From: Chryseobacterium sp. ZHDP1
GTDB taxonomy: Bacteria; Bacteroidota; Bacteroidia; Flavobacteriales; Weeksellaceae
NCBI RefSeq assembly: GCF_018603435.1
Contig: NZ_CP075682.1
Span: 2,976,001 to 3,040,000 of the forward strand
Direction of reading: 5' to 3'
Length of the DNA stretch: 64,000 nt
Shown piece by piece: positions 50,528 to 59,467 of the stretch (its first letter is position 1; every line of letters starts with the position of its first letter). A program made the translations under genes and the position numbers. The notes under the pieces were generated by a model. The model saw only the letters and a program-made list of their open reading frames with translations, ran no database searches and had not been told where the DNA came from.

Positions 50528-52687
50528 ATGAGAAAGCTCCTGATGATTTTATTTGCCTTTCAATTGATTATGATTCATTCTCAAGTAAAGAAAGATCTCG
50601 TAATCCCGAAAAATCCTAAGATAGGACTTTCTCTCGCAGGTGGCGGAGCTAAAGGATTTTCTCATGTTGGTGTTCTTAAAATACTGGATTCTCTCGGGGT
50701 AAAAGTAGATTACATCGCAGGAACAAGTATGGGAGCCATTGTCGGCGGACTGTACGCTTCAGGATATTCCGGAAAAGAGATAGAAAAGATTGTAATGGAC
50801 ACCGATTTCTATTCTTTAATCACTAATCCCAAAGCAAAACGACAGGAAACAACTTTCTTTAATAAATCTGTTGACAAATATCTTTTGTCTATTCCTCTTA
50901 AAAACGGAAAAATTACACTGCCCTCTTCCATCAGTTCCGGACAGAAAAATGTCTATCTGCTGAAGGAACTTTTCAAAAATGTTTCCAACATCGATGATTT
51001 CTCAAAACTCCCGATTCCTTTTATGTGTGTCGCCACCAATCTGGAAAGCGGCAATATGCAGATTTTTGAAAAAGGAGATCTGGTACAGTCGATTATGGCA
51101 AGTTCTGCATTTCCATCACTCATGGATCCTGTAAAAATTAACGACAGTATTTATATTGATGGAGCGATGACGGTGAACTACCCTTCCAAACCTTTAAAAG
51201 ATAAAGGAATTGATATCGTTATCGGGGTAGATCTCAATCAGGATCTTTCCAAACGTGAAGATCTGAACAGCATTATCGCCATCTTAAATCAGGTCATTGA
51301 TTTCGGAATTAAAAAAGATACCAAAAGACAATATCAATATACCGATATCAACATTAAACCTAATTTAACAGGCATGACAGCCACAAGCTACGATGATAAG
51401 AAAAAAATTCTCGACAGCGGCTACGTAGAAGGCTTAAAATACGTCGATATTCTCGATCAGCTACCCAAGAGACCTTTCGACAGAATAAGACAGCAAATGA
51501 GCCCTATTTACTCCAATGTCTACAAAATCGACAGTCTCGAAATTGAAGGAAGCAGAATTTACGGTAAAAATTATGTTTTAGGGAAAATGGGACTGCGGCT
51601 CCCTTCTCTCCAAACCTACGGAAGCATCAATAAACAGATTGATAAATTGGTCGCCACCAACAATTACAAATTCATCAATTACGATATAATTTCCGGAAAC
51701 AATTCAAATTACCTTAAGCTCTACGTTACCGAAGACGATGCAAGACATTTTCTAAAATTCGGATTGCATTACGACGAAATTTTCAAAACCGGACTTCTTT
51801 TAAACTATTCAGCAAAACGACTTTTATCTCGAAATTCAAATCTTTCGCTGGACATTGTTGTGGGAGATAAACCCCGATATTATTTAAACTATTTTATTGA
51901 TAACGGATATATTCCGGGCTTCGGAATTTATTCTTCGGGAATGAGCTTTAATTTGAAAGATGTCAATAACAATGAAGTCGACAAATGGATATGGCTGAGA
52001 AATGAAGCTTATATTCAGTCGATCTGGAAAGATAAATTTGCCATTGGCGGCGGAATCAGTCACGATTATTTCGAAGCGGAATTCAACGGAGACAATAAAA
52101 GATACAGCAGATTTCTCAATCCGTACGTATTTCTGAAAAGCGATACCCAAAACGACAGAGACTTCCCTACCCGCGGAATTTATATTAACGCAGAAGGAAA
52201 AGTAATCGATCTACTAAAATCGGAAGTAGAAAAAAGACTCGTTCAGGTAAAAGCAGATATCAGGATTAATCTTCCGATTTCAAAACAGTTTGCATACAGA
52301 CTCAATCTTTACGGAGGAATTACCATCGGCGAAAACCTTCCCGACTTTTACAAATACAGACTGGGCGGAATCTTTGAACAGAATATCGTAAACTACAGAA
52401 GCTTCTCAGGATTTTATTTTGCTCAGCTGAACAGCAATAATGTGGTTTTAATTTCAAACGACCTTCAGTTTAAATTCAATAAAAACTATTTCCTGAGCGG
52501 AAATTTCTCTTTTGCCAACCTTTCCAATGATATAACTTTTGAGGATGCGGTAAAACTAAATTTCAGCTCAGTAGGATTAACGGCTGGATACAAATCTCCT
52601 TTCGGGCAGATCAAAATCAACTTCAGCCATTCACTTAAAAACAATCAAAAAGGCATATTCAGTGTTATTTTAGGACACTGGTTTTAA
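50528..52687 (+). CDS. Patatin-like phospholipase with Omp85-type barrel (PlpD-like, type Vd)
   Basis: A signal peptide (MRKLLMILFAFQLIMIHSQ) precedes the patatin domain: GGGAKGFSHVGVLKILDSLG (in part GGGAKGFSHVG) as oxyanion hole, GTSMGA nucleophile and DGAMTVNYP acid. A single POTRA-like segment (about 335-400) leads to a beta barrel, and the protein ends VILGHWF with the C-terminal aromatic needed for outer-membrane assembly. Such autotransporters present a phospholipase at the cell surface or release it. Their role in Flavobacteriia is unknown. Close spacing links it to murF-alr and ybeY. Confidence 0.88.
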   Translation: MRKLLMILFAFQLIMIHSQVKKDLVIPKNPKIGLSLAGGGAKGFSHVGVLKILDSLGVKVDYIAGTSMGAIVGGLYASGYSGKEIEKIVMDTDFYSLITNPKAKRQETTFFNKSVDKYLLSIPLKNGKITLPSSISSGQKNVYLLKELFKNVSNIDDFSKLPIPFMCVATNLESGNMQIFEKGDLVQSIMASSAFPSLMDPVKINDSIYIDGAMTVNYPSKPLKDKGIDIVIGVDLNQDLSKREDLNSIIAILNQVIDFGIKKDTKRQYQYTDINIKPNLTGMTATSYDDKKKILDSGYVEGLKYVDILDQLPKRPFDRIRQQMSPIYSNVYKIDSLEIEGSRIYGKNYVLGKMGLRLPSLQTYGSINKQIDKLVATNNYKFINYDIISGNNSNYLKLYVTEDDARHFLKFGLHYDEIFKTGLLLNYSAKRLLSRNSNLSLDIVVGDKPRYYLNYFIDNGYIPGFGIYSSGMSFNLKDVNNNEVDKWIWLRNEAYIQSIWKDKFAIGGGISHDYFEAEFNGDNKRYSRFLNPYVFLKSDTQNDRDFPTRGIYINAEGKVIDLLKSEVEKRLVQVKADIRINLPISKQFAYRLNLYGGITIGENLPDFYKYRLGGIFEQNIVNYRSFSGFYFAQLNSNNVVLISNDLQFKFNKNYFLSGNFSFANLSNDITFEDAVKLNFSSVGLTAGYKSPFGQIKINFSHSLKNNQKGIFSVILGHWF

Positions 52688-52694
52688 TTACGAA

Positions 52695-53102
52695 ATGATA
52701 CAATTTTTTTACGAAAACTTACCCGAATCGGTAAACACAGAATACAAAAAATGGCTGGAAGACCTTATTCTTTCAGAAGAAAAAAAGTTGGGCGAGATCA
52801 ATTATATTTTCTGTGACGACGAATATTTACTCAAGGTAAACCAGGATTATTTACAGCACGACTACTATACTGATATCATTACATTTGACTATGTAAAAGG
52901 GAAGACCATAAGCGGCGAGATTTTTGTATCTTTGCAGCGCATTTCAGACAACGCTTCTACCCTATCCAGAAATTACGAAGAAGAATTACGGAGAGTTTTG
53001 GCTCACGGCATTCTGCACCTTTGCGGATATAAAGATAAAACAGAAGAAGAAGAACTGCAGATGCGAGGAAAAGAAGATCATTATTTAGCAAAATACCATT
53101 AA
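52695..53102 (+). CDS. ybeY: Endoribonuclease YbeY (rRNA maturation)
   Basis: The 135-residue protein has EELRRVLAHGILHLCGYKD, which carries two of the three YbeY zinc histidines. The usual third one in GYDH is replaced by lysine and aspartate, with a later ...GKEDHYL. This altered motif recurs in Bacteroidota YbeY. It processes 16S rRNA 3' ends and aids ribosome quality control. It lies 7 bases after the patatin gene. It is the last gene of the transcript. Confidence 0.9.
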   Translation: MIQFFYENLPESVNTEYKKWLEDLILSEEKKLGEINYIFCDDEYLLKVNQDYLQHDYYTDIITFDYVKGKTISGEIFVSLQRISDNASTLSRNYEEELRRVLAHGILHLCGYKDKTEEEELQMRGKEDHYLAKYH

Positions 53103-53111
53103 GTTTTTTTA

Positions 53112-53195
53112 GGAGCTTAATCCCGCTCTCCGCACTCGCTATTTTCTTTTTTCAAAAGAAAATGAGCTCAGACAAATGCTGCGATCGGGGCTAAA
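53112..53195. repeat. Interspersed palindromic repeat, copy B (about 84 bp)
   Basis: It starts GGAGCTTAATCCCGCT and ends GCGATCGGGGCTAAA, matching the ends of copy A at 12968-13050. The interior differs. It lies in the spacer between ybeY and the parS site upstream of mnmG. Confidence 0.6.
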
Positions 53196-53229
53196 TAAAG
53201 CGCAACAGAACAGATTTAAGACAATAAAA

Positions 53230-53261
53230 TTTACAAATGTTTCACGTGAAACATTTGTAAA
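53230..53261. other. parS site 1 (ParB-binding palindrome)
   Basis: The 16-mer TGTTTCACGTGAAACA (53238-53253) is identical to the bacterial parS consensus. It is embedded in a 32-bp perfect palindrome. It lies just upstream of mnmG. ParB binding here would load SMC/ParABS machinery near the origin. Confidence 0.88.
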
Positions 53262-53298
53262 AAAGAGTAAAAATTAAGGCTTAAAACAAGCAAAAAAA

Positions 53299-55161
53299 AT
53301 GATTTCAGAAATATATGATGTAATCGTAGTCGGTGCCGGTCACGCAGGATGTGAAGCCGCCGCTGCAGCAGCAAATTTAGGTTCAAAAACGTTGCTTATT
53401 ACAATGAATATGCAGACCATCGGACAGATGAGCTGCAACCCTGCAATGGGTGGAATTGCAAAAGGACAGATCGTAAGAGAGATCGATGCGATGGGAGGAT
53501 ATTCCGGAATTGTAGCAGATAAATCTGCGATCCAGTTCAAGATGCTGAATCTTTCCAAAGGTCCTGCCATGTGGTCACCAAGAACACAAAACGACAGAAT
53601 GCTTTTCGCAGAAGAATGGCGTTTGGCTTTAGAAAATACACCCAATCTTGATTTCTTTCAGGACATGGTAAAGCAGCTTATTATCGAAAATAATAAAGTT
53701 GCCGGAGTGGTTACGTCATTAGGAATAGAGATAAAAGGACGTTCTGTAGTTCTTACCAACGGAACTTTCCTTAATGGTTTGATCCACGTTGGAGATAAAC
53801 AATTAGGAGGCGGAAGAATGGGCGAACCAAGAGCTTTTGGAATTACAGAACAACTCGTTTCTTTAGGCTTTGAAGCAGGAAGAATGAAGACCGGTACCCC
53901 ACCCCGCGTAGACGGAAGAAGTCTTGATTATTCTAAAATGGAAGAACAGAAAGGAGATGAAAATCCTCAAAAATTCAGCTATTTAGATACCCCTAAATTA
54001 ACCAAACAATTAAGCTGTCACATCGTTTATACCAACGAAACCGTACATGATATTTTACGTGAAGGTTTCGACAGAAGCCCAATGTTCAATGGTACGATTC
54101 AGAGTTTAGGACCAAGATATTGTCCGAGTATTGAAGATAAGATCAACCGTTTTGCAGAGAGAAACAGACATCAGTTGTTTGTAGAACCTGAAGGTTGGAA
54201 AACAGTAGAGATCTATGTAAACGGCTTCAGTTCTTCCCTTCCTGAAGATGTGCAGATCAAAGCAATGAAACATATTCCGGGATTCGAAAACGTAAAGGTA
54301 TTCCGTCCGGGCTATGCCATTGAATATGACTACTTCCCTCCTACCCAATTGAAGCATACTTTGGAGACAAAATTAATTGATAACTTGTACTTCGCGGGAC
54401 AGATCAACGGGACAACGGGATACGAAGAAGCAGCCGGACAAGGTCTTATTGCCGGAATTAACGCTCACAACAAAGTAAAAGAACAGGATGAATTTATCCT
54501 TAATCGAGACGAAGCTTACATCGGAGTTTTAATTGATGATCTTATCACAAAAGGAACAGAAGAACCGTACAGGATGTTTACCTCAAGAGCAGAATACAGA
54601 CTTCTTTTAAGACAGGATAACGCAGACATTAGATTAACGCAAAAAGCTTTTGATTTAGGTTTAGCCAAAGAAGAACGCTTAAAAAGAGTGAATGAGAAAG
54701 TCGCTCAGAGCGAAGAACTTGAAAGCTTTCTTCGGGAAACCTCTTTAAAGCCGGGAGTAATTAATCCTATTCTGGAAACGATCGAAAGCAGTCCTGTTGA
54801 TCAGGCTTACAGAGCAGCGCAGATTCTTACAAGACCGAATATGACGTTAGAAAAACTGGATCAGATCGACTTTATCAACGAAGTTTCTTCTAAATTTGAT
54901 GACGAAGTAAGAGAACAGGCAGAAGTGAATATTAAGTACAGAGGCTATATTGAGAAAGAAAAAGAAAATGTTGCCAAACTAAACCGTCTGGAAAACATAA
55001 AAATTCCGGAAGATTTCGATTATACAAAAATCTCAAGTCTTTCTGCAGAAGCAAAGCAGAAGATGACGAATGTAAAACCAAAAACAATTGCACAGGCTGG
55101 AAGAATCAGCGGAGTTTCGCCTGCAGATATTAACGTTTTGTTGGTCTATTTAGGACGCTAA
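53299..55161 (+). CDS. mnmG: tRNA uridine-5-carboxymethylaminomethyl(34) synthesis protein MnmG
   Basis: VVGAGHAGCEAAAAAANLG is the FAD-binding N-terminus. MSCNPAMGGIAKG and GTFLNGLIHVG follow, and AGQINGTTGYEEAAGQGL is the second FAD motif. At 620 residues it has the usual length. With MnmE it makes cmnm5U34 in tRNAs, complementing MnmA. It sits between two parS palindromes, as in many bacteria where gidA is near the origin. Confidence 0.97.
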   Translation: MISEIYDVIVVGAGHAGCEAAAAAANLGSKTLLITMNMQTIGQMSCNPAMGGIAKGQIVREIDAMGGYSGIVADKSAIQFKMLNLSKGPAMWSPRTQNDRMLFAEEWRLALENTPNLDFFQDMVKQLIIENNKVAGVVTSLGIEIKGRSVVLTNGTFLNGLIHVGDKQLGGGRMGEPRAFGITEQLVSLGFEAGRMKTGTPPRVDGRSLDYSKMEEQKGDENPQKFSYLDTPKLTKQLSCHIVYTNETVHDILREGFDRSPMFNGTIQSLGPRYCPSIEDKINRFAERNRHQLFVEPEGWKTVEIYVNGFSSSLPEDVQIKAMKHIPGFENVKVFRPGYAIEYDYFPPTQLKHTLETKLIDNLYFAGQINGTTGYEEAAGQGLIAGINAHNKVKEQDEFILNRDEAYIGVLIDDLITKGTEEPYRMFTSRAEYRLLLRQDNADIRLTQKAFDLGLAKEERLKRVNEKVAQSEELESFLRETSLKPGVINPILETIESSPVDQAYRAAQILTRPNMTLEKLDQIDFINEVSSKFDDEVREQAEVNIKYRGYIEKEKENVAKLNRLENIKIPEDFDYTKISSLSAEAKQKMTNVKPKTIAQAGRISGVSPADINVLLVYLGR

Positions 55162-55167
55162 AACGAA

Positions 55168-55187
55168 AATGTTTCACGTGAAACATT
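55168..55187. other. parS site 2 (ParB-binding palindrome)
   Basis: TGTTTCACGTGAAACA (55170-55185) within a 20-bp palindrome, seven bases after the mnmG stop codon. It is a second exact parS match about 1.9 kb from the first. Confidence 0.88.
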
Positions 55188-55272
55188 CATAAAAATACAA
55201 TCAAAATTAAGGTATTTATGAGCTTATACAAAGGTCTGAATATCTTAATTTTTAATTTTAAAGAAAAATCAA

Positions 55273-56094
55273 ATGAAAATAAAAGATCATTTTCTATCGC
55301 AGGAAATTTTTGAAATTATTGAAACAGATACCAAAGGAGTTTTCAAGACCTCCCCTATTCCATCCAATATTTCAAAATATTATGAAAGTGAAGATTATAT
55401 TTCCCATCATCAGGATTCCGGAAGTCTCAAAGAAAAACTGTATAAATTTTTACAGTCCTTTAATTTGCAGTACAAAAAAAATATACTTTTAGACCGAATC
55501 AGCAAAGGATCAAAAGTATTGGATTATGGTTGCGGAGCCGGAGAATTTGTAAAGTTTATAGAAAATGATTTCGAAACTTTCGGTTTTGAACCGGATGCAG
55601 ATGCAAGAAAAGCAGCGCAGAATAAAATTTCAAAAGCTGCTATTTTAGATAATATTCATTCCATTGAAGATAAAAGTCTGGACGCAATTACTTTATGGCA
55701 TGTTTTTGAACATATCGAAAATCAGGACGAGATGCTCGAAATTTTCAACCGTAAATTAAAAGACAAAGGGCTATTAATTATTGCCGTTCCCAATCCTACT
55801 TCTTACGATGCGAAACATTATAAAGAATATTGGGCGGCTTATGATGTTCCGAGACACATCTATCATTTTTCAAAAAAAGGCATGGAAAATCTGATTGCCA
55901 AAAAACCAAACTGGAAAATGAGAAAAATCAAACCGTTGATTTTAGATTCTTATTACATCTCTATGCTAAGCGAAAAATATAAAAAATCAACCCTGTTTTG
56001 GCTAAAAGCAACGATCTTCGGAACGATTTCTAACGTAAAAGCCCTTTTTTCGAACGAATTTTCAAGTTTGATATACATTATCGAAAAAAAGTAG
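55273..56094 (+). CDS. Class I SAM-dependent methyltransferase
   Basis: The 273-residue protein has the methyltransferase motif I VLDYGCGAGEFVKFI near 82-96, an acidic residue ending strand 2 (FGFEPDADAR), and the motif LWHVFEHIENQDEML. An AVPNPTSYDAKHYKEYW segment resembles Methyltransf_23 enzymes that act on polysaccharide or lipid precursors. It is a single gene downstream of the second parS site. Substrate unknown. Confidence 0.85.
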   Translation: MKIKDHFLSQEIFEIIETDTKGVFKTSPIPSNISKYYESEDYISHHQDSGSLKEKLYKFLQSFNLQYKKNILLDRISKGSKVLDYGCGAGEFVKFIENDFETFGFEPDADARKAAQNKISKAAILDNIHSIEDKSLDAITLWHVFEHIENQDEMLEIFNRKLKDKGLLIIAVPNPTSYDAKHYKEYWAAYDVPRHIYHFSKKGMENLIAKKPNWKMRKIKPLILDSYYISMLSEKYKKSTLFWLKATIFGTISNVKALFSNEFSSLIYIIEKK

Positions 56095-56114
56095 AAAATC
56101 GAAATTTAAGCCAT

Positions 56115-56137
56115 TTCTGAAGGTCATTTTTTCAGAA
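56115..56137 (+). terminator. Short hairpin after the methyltransferase gene
   Basis: TTCTGAA (56115-56121) and TTCAGAA (56131-56137) form a 7-bp stem with T-rich loop. A stronger terminator follows at 56155. Confidence 0.4.
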
Positions 56138-56154
56138 TTTGAGCCATGAAAATC

Positions 56155-56189
56155 AAAATCCCGGGAAATTGTCCGGGATTTTATTTTTT
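56155..56189 (+). terminator. Terminator downstream of the methyltransferase gene
   Basis: AAAATCCCGG pairs with CCGGGATTTT around an eight-base loop, followed by TATTTTTT. Confidence 0.8.
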
Positions 56190-56871
56190 ATCGACTCCCC
56201 TACCCGAGTCAAATTTTCAGAATATATTTTTCACAAAACTAAATTTTTTGAAAAATCACTCCAGAATTCTAAAATCTGTTAGTAAAAAGTTAGTAACTCA
56301 AGATTTGACTCTATTTTTTTTACCCCAACACATTTCGCATAAAGCAAATTTGAATTTTATGTAAAATGAGAAAAATCAAAAATATTTTAAAAATTTCAAT
56401 TTTTAGCTATTTGAGAATATTGAAAATTTTGATCAATACAATCCATCATTATATTTTTTGAATTTTTTACTAATTTTGAAAATAACGCACATTCGAGTAC
56501 TAAGTAAAAATGAATCAGTAAAAATTTTGGTCAGTTCTAGAAATTTCAATTTACTGGTAATTTTCAAAATTTGACAAATTATTCTTTGATAAATCAAAAA
56601 TGAAAATTTTTAATTTGTTCTTCGTATTCTAAACTGAAATTTGAAAATAAAAAATTCTTTTTCATAATAATTAAAAAAACTTTGAGTTCTTCGCTGAGTG
56701 AAACGCCTTTGCGAACTTAAAAACAGCTGGTATATAAAAAATCTTTGCGATACTTTGCGTTAAAAAGTAGTAAAATTAATAACACATGATCAAATAAAAA
56801 AATTTCAAGTTGAGCAAAAATAAAAAGTCCGCCGAAAAATCAGCGGACTTAAAATATATAAATTAATTTTC
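56190..56871. other. Very AT-rich gene-free spacer
   Basis: About 680 bases without a credible gene. The 20-mer TTTGACTCTATTTTTTTTAC at 56304-56323 is identical to one at 2415-2434. A stretch at about 56680-56770 resembles an interspersed repeat with several CTTTGCG words. AAATTTCAATTT recurs at 56391 and 56541. No promoter is obvious except for pgk on the other side. Confidence 0.5.
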
Positions 56872-58062
56872 TTAATTGTTAATGGCAGCAACACCCGGAA
56901 GTTCCAAACCTTCCAGACTTTCCAACATCGCTCCTCCACCGGTAGAAACATAACTTACTTTTTCTCCGTAACCGAATTGCTTCACAAACGCAACACTGTC
57001 TCCTCCTCCAACTAAAGAGAAAGCTCCCAATTTTGTAGCTTCGGCAATACTGTCTCCCAACGCAACAGTTCCTGCCGCAAAATTCGACATTTCGAAAACT
57101 CCGATCGGTCCGTTCCAAAGAATCGTTCTGGAATTTAACAATACGTCATTGAACTGATCTCTAGATTTCGGACCTGCATCCAGTCCCATCCAACCTTCAG
57201 GAATTTCATAAATATCTACTTCTTTTCTGTCGGCATCATTACTGAAACTTTCAGCAATTATTGTATCAGACGGAAGATAAACTTTCACTTTATGTTCCTT
57301 CGCTTTTTCTAAAATCTCCAGTGCTAAAGGTAACTTATCTTCTTCCACTAATGAAGTTCCGATCTTTCCGCCTAAAGCCTTAATGAAAGTAAACGCCATT
57401 CCTCCTCCGATGATTAAATTATCAACTGCCGGTAAAATATTTTCTATAATGGTAATTTTAGTTGAAACTTTAGAACCACCAAGAATAGCTGTAACAGGTC
57501 TTTCACCACTTTTTAATACTTTATCAATCGCATGAAGCTCTTTAGCCATCAATAAACCGAAAAATTTAGTTGATGGGAAAAATTTAGCAATAACCGCTGT
57601 TGAAGCGTGCGCTCTGTGAGCTGTCCCGAATGCATCATTTACATACGCATCTGCTAATTTAGAAAGCTGTTCTGCAAAAGCTTCATCGCCTTTTTCCTCT
57701 TCGTTATGAAAACGCAGATTCTCCAACAAAAGAATTTCTCCCGGCTTAAGCTCAGAAGCAGCCTTTTCAGCCTTTTCTCCAACACATTCGTCCACAAACT
57801 TAACTTCCTGTCCTAAAACCTCAGAAACCTCGTCTACGATATGTTTCAGTGAAAATTCGTCTTTAACCTCTCCTTTTGGTCTTCCCAAGTGAGCCATTAA
57901 AATTACAGAACCGCCATCTTTAAGGATTTTATCTACGGTTGGTTTTACCGCAACAATTCTCGTATTGTCTGTTACTTTAAGCTGGTCGTCCTTCGGAACA
58001 TTGAAATCCACTCTTACAAGCGCCTTCTTTTCATTGAAATTGAAATCATTGATTGTTTTCAT
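56872..58062 (-). CDS. pgk: Phosphoglycerate kinase
   Basis: The 396-residue protein has [55 protein letters not shown] and [10 protein letters not shown], the full phosphoglycerate kinase signature set. It makes ATP from 1,3-bisphosphoglycerate in glycolysis. A TACATTTG box (58170-58177, minus strand) precedes a leader of about 100 bases. It is transcribed away from the oriC candidate. Confidence 0.97.
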   Translation of the reverse strand: MKTINDFNFNEKKALVRVDFNVPKDDQLKVTDNTRIVAVKPTVDKILKDGGSVILMAHLGRPKGEVKDEFSLKHIVDEVSEVLGQEVKFVDECVGEKAEKAASELKPGEILLLENLRFHNEEEKGDEAFAEQLSKLADAYVNDAFGTAHRAHASTAVIAKFFPSTKFFGLLMAKELHAIDKVLKSGERPVTAILGGSKVSTKITIIENILPAVDNLIIGGGMAFTFIKALGGKIGTSLVEEDKLPLALEILEKAKEHKVKVYLPSDTIIAESFSNDADRKEVDIYEIPEGWMGLDAGPKSRDQFNDVLLNSRTILWNGPIGVFEMSNFAAGTVALGDSIAEATKLGAFSLVGGGDSVAFVKQFGYGEKVSYVSTGGGAMLESLEGLELPGVAAINN

Positions 58063-58169
58063 ATGTACATTTTATATTTTTTCGGGTAAAGTGAACCGAC
58101 TTTGAGAATCCATTGGCTTCATTTTTTCCGGCAGGTCGAGTTCATTCATTTCGTTCAAATTTTGTTTCA

Positions 58170-58177
58170 CAAATGTA
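58170..58177 (-). promoter_or_regulatory. -7 box for pgk
   Basis: The minus strand reads TACATTTG, an exact TAnnTTTG element, about 108 bases before the pgk start codon. Confidence 0.5.
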
Positions 58178-58321
58178 AGATTTTAAAATTTTCAGAACGA
58201 TTCAAGCTTTGAAAAGTTTTCAAAAAGTTTCCCGCAGACTCATCATTCGTCAATCAACATAATTTCTTTTCTCTTAAAAAAAGAAAAATGATACTGTTGT
58301 TGAGTATTGTTAGTTTAGGGG

Positions 58322-58699
58322 ATAAATTTTAATGAAATACTTTACCACATTTAATTTTAAGCCAATTCACAACTTATATACATTGTAATCCATTGATATT
58401 AGAGTATTTCACATCGTTATTAACAATTGTGGGTAACTTTCAGAATTTACTATTATTAATAAATATTTTATGGAAAATCCTGAGAATTCTCCCCAATAAC
58501 TTTGTGAAAAAAAATGTCGGATCTATGAAAGTAAAATTCCATTACAAAATTTTTCAATGTTACGAAACTTTAGTTTTAGAACTTTTTTCAACAGTTACCC
58601 ACAAGCGTTTTCACAATTAACTCCCAAAAATTTAAGACTTATCCACATTATACTTAACTTTGTGTGGAATAAATCTATTAAAGGCTTAATACAAGTATT
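58322..58699. other. Candidate chromosomal replication origin (oriC)
   Basis: This AT-rich, gene-free gap between divergent pgk and rpiB holds one perfect DnaA box TTATCCACA (58639-58647), TTTTTCACA on the minus strand (58503-58511), and one-mismatch sites at 58405-58413, 58428-58436 (TTACCCACA, minus), 58595-58603 (TTACCCACA), 58607-58615 and 58663-58671. Long AT-rich stretches could unwind. Two parS sites lie 3-5 kb to the left. Cluster, composition and parS together fit oriC; dnaA itself is not here. Confidence 0.68.
58655..58662 (+). promoter_or_regulatory. -7 box for rpiB
   Basis: TAACTTTG matches TAnnTTTG, 38 bases before rpiB. It lies between two DnaA-box-like sites, so DnaA binding could affect rpiB transcription. 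Confidence 0.55.
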
Positions 58700-59134
58700 A
58701 TGAAAAGAAAAATAGCAATTGCTGCAGACCACGCAGGCTATGAATACAAGGAGATTGTTAAGAACTATCTTTCTGAACGATTTGAAATTCAGGATTTTGG
58801 TACGTTTTCCACAGACAGTGTGGATTATCCGGACTTTGTACATCCGGCAGCTACGTCGGTTGAAAACGGAGAAAATGAACTGGGAATTTTGCTGTGCGGA
58901 AGCGGAAATGGAGTTCAGATCACCGCCAACAAACATCAGAAGATTCGCTGTGCTCTTTGCTGGATGCCGGAGATTGCTTCCTTGGCAAGACAGCACAACG
59001 ATGCCAATATGATTTCGATCCCTGCAAGATTCATATCAAAGGAATTGGCTATTGAAATTGCTGAAAAATTCCTTTCTACAGACTTTGAAGGAGGCAGACA
59101 TCAGAACAGAGTTGATAAAATTGCATTCTGCTAA
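58700..59134 (+). CDS. rpiB: Ribose 5-phosphate isomerase B
   Basis: AIAADHAGYEYKE, LLCGSGNGVQITANKH with the active-site cysteine, and RFISKELAIEIAEKFLSTDFEGGRHQNRVDKI (in part FEGGRHQNRVDKI) are classic RpiB features. At 144 residues it has the normal length. It interconverts ribose 5-phosphate and ribulose 5-phosphate. It is the first gene to the right of the oriC candidate and has its own terminator. Confidence 0.95.
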   Translation: MKRKIAIAADHAGYEYKEIVKNYLSERFEIQDFGTFSTDSVDYPDFVHPAATSVENGENELGILLCGSGNGVQITANKHQKIRCALCWMPEIASLARQHNDANMISIPARFISKELAIEIAEKFLSTDFEGGRHQNRVDKIAFC

Positions 59135-59141
59135 AAGTATA

Positions 59142-59169
59142 AAGGCTTGTAAATCAATTTGCAAGCCTT
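59142..59169 (+). terminator. Terminator of rpiB
   Basis: AAGGCTTG (59142-59149) pairs with CAAGCCTT (59162-59169), followed by a T-rich run. Confidence 0.75.
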
Positions 59170-59186
59170 ATTTATTTTTTATTTTG

Positions 59187-59194
59187 TATATTTG
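59187..59194 (+). promoter_or_regulatory. Promoter of rnr with a long leader
   Basis: TATATTTG followed by CAGCG is an exact TAnnTTTG box. It leaves a leader of about 270 bases before the start at 59468. The leader holds several short hairpins (AGATTT/AAATCT and ATCATT/AATGAT near the end) but no gene. Confidence 0.65.
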
Positions 59195-59467
59195 CAGCGT
59201 CCAATAGAAATTACCATCTATTATTTCCATACAAGCCTGTAGAAAATTTAAAAACACATTATTAAAAGGTTTTTCTCCACTCTTCTCCATATTTGTATTA
59301 AATTTATACAAAACTAAAACTTCCGTTGTAGAATAAATGGAAGGAAAATTGATGGGTTTTTACCAATAAACTAAACTTTAAGATTTAAAAATCTTACGAT
59401 TATTCGGTATTTTTAAATCATTCTGATTGAAATGATCGGAATTAAAATTAACTAATTACAAATTAAA

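Noticed and set aside
52695-53102. Altered third histidine of YbeY as a sign of decay
   Set aside because: The GYKD variant recurs in the phylum and the rest of the protein is intact.
56146-56364. A 72-codon frame on the + strand after the methyltransferase gene
   Set aside because: Its start lies in a strong terminator hairpin and its composition is that of AT-rich spacer.
58393-58620. A 75-codon frame in the oriC candidate
   Set aside because: It covers several DnaA-box-like sites, has no conserved-looking residues and no promoter.
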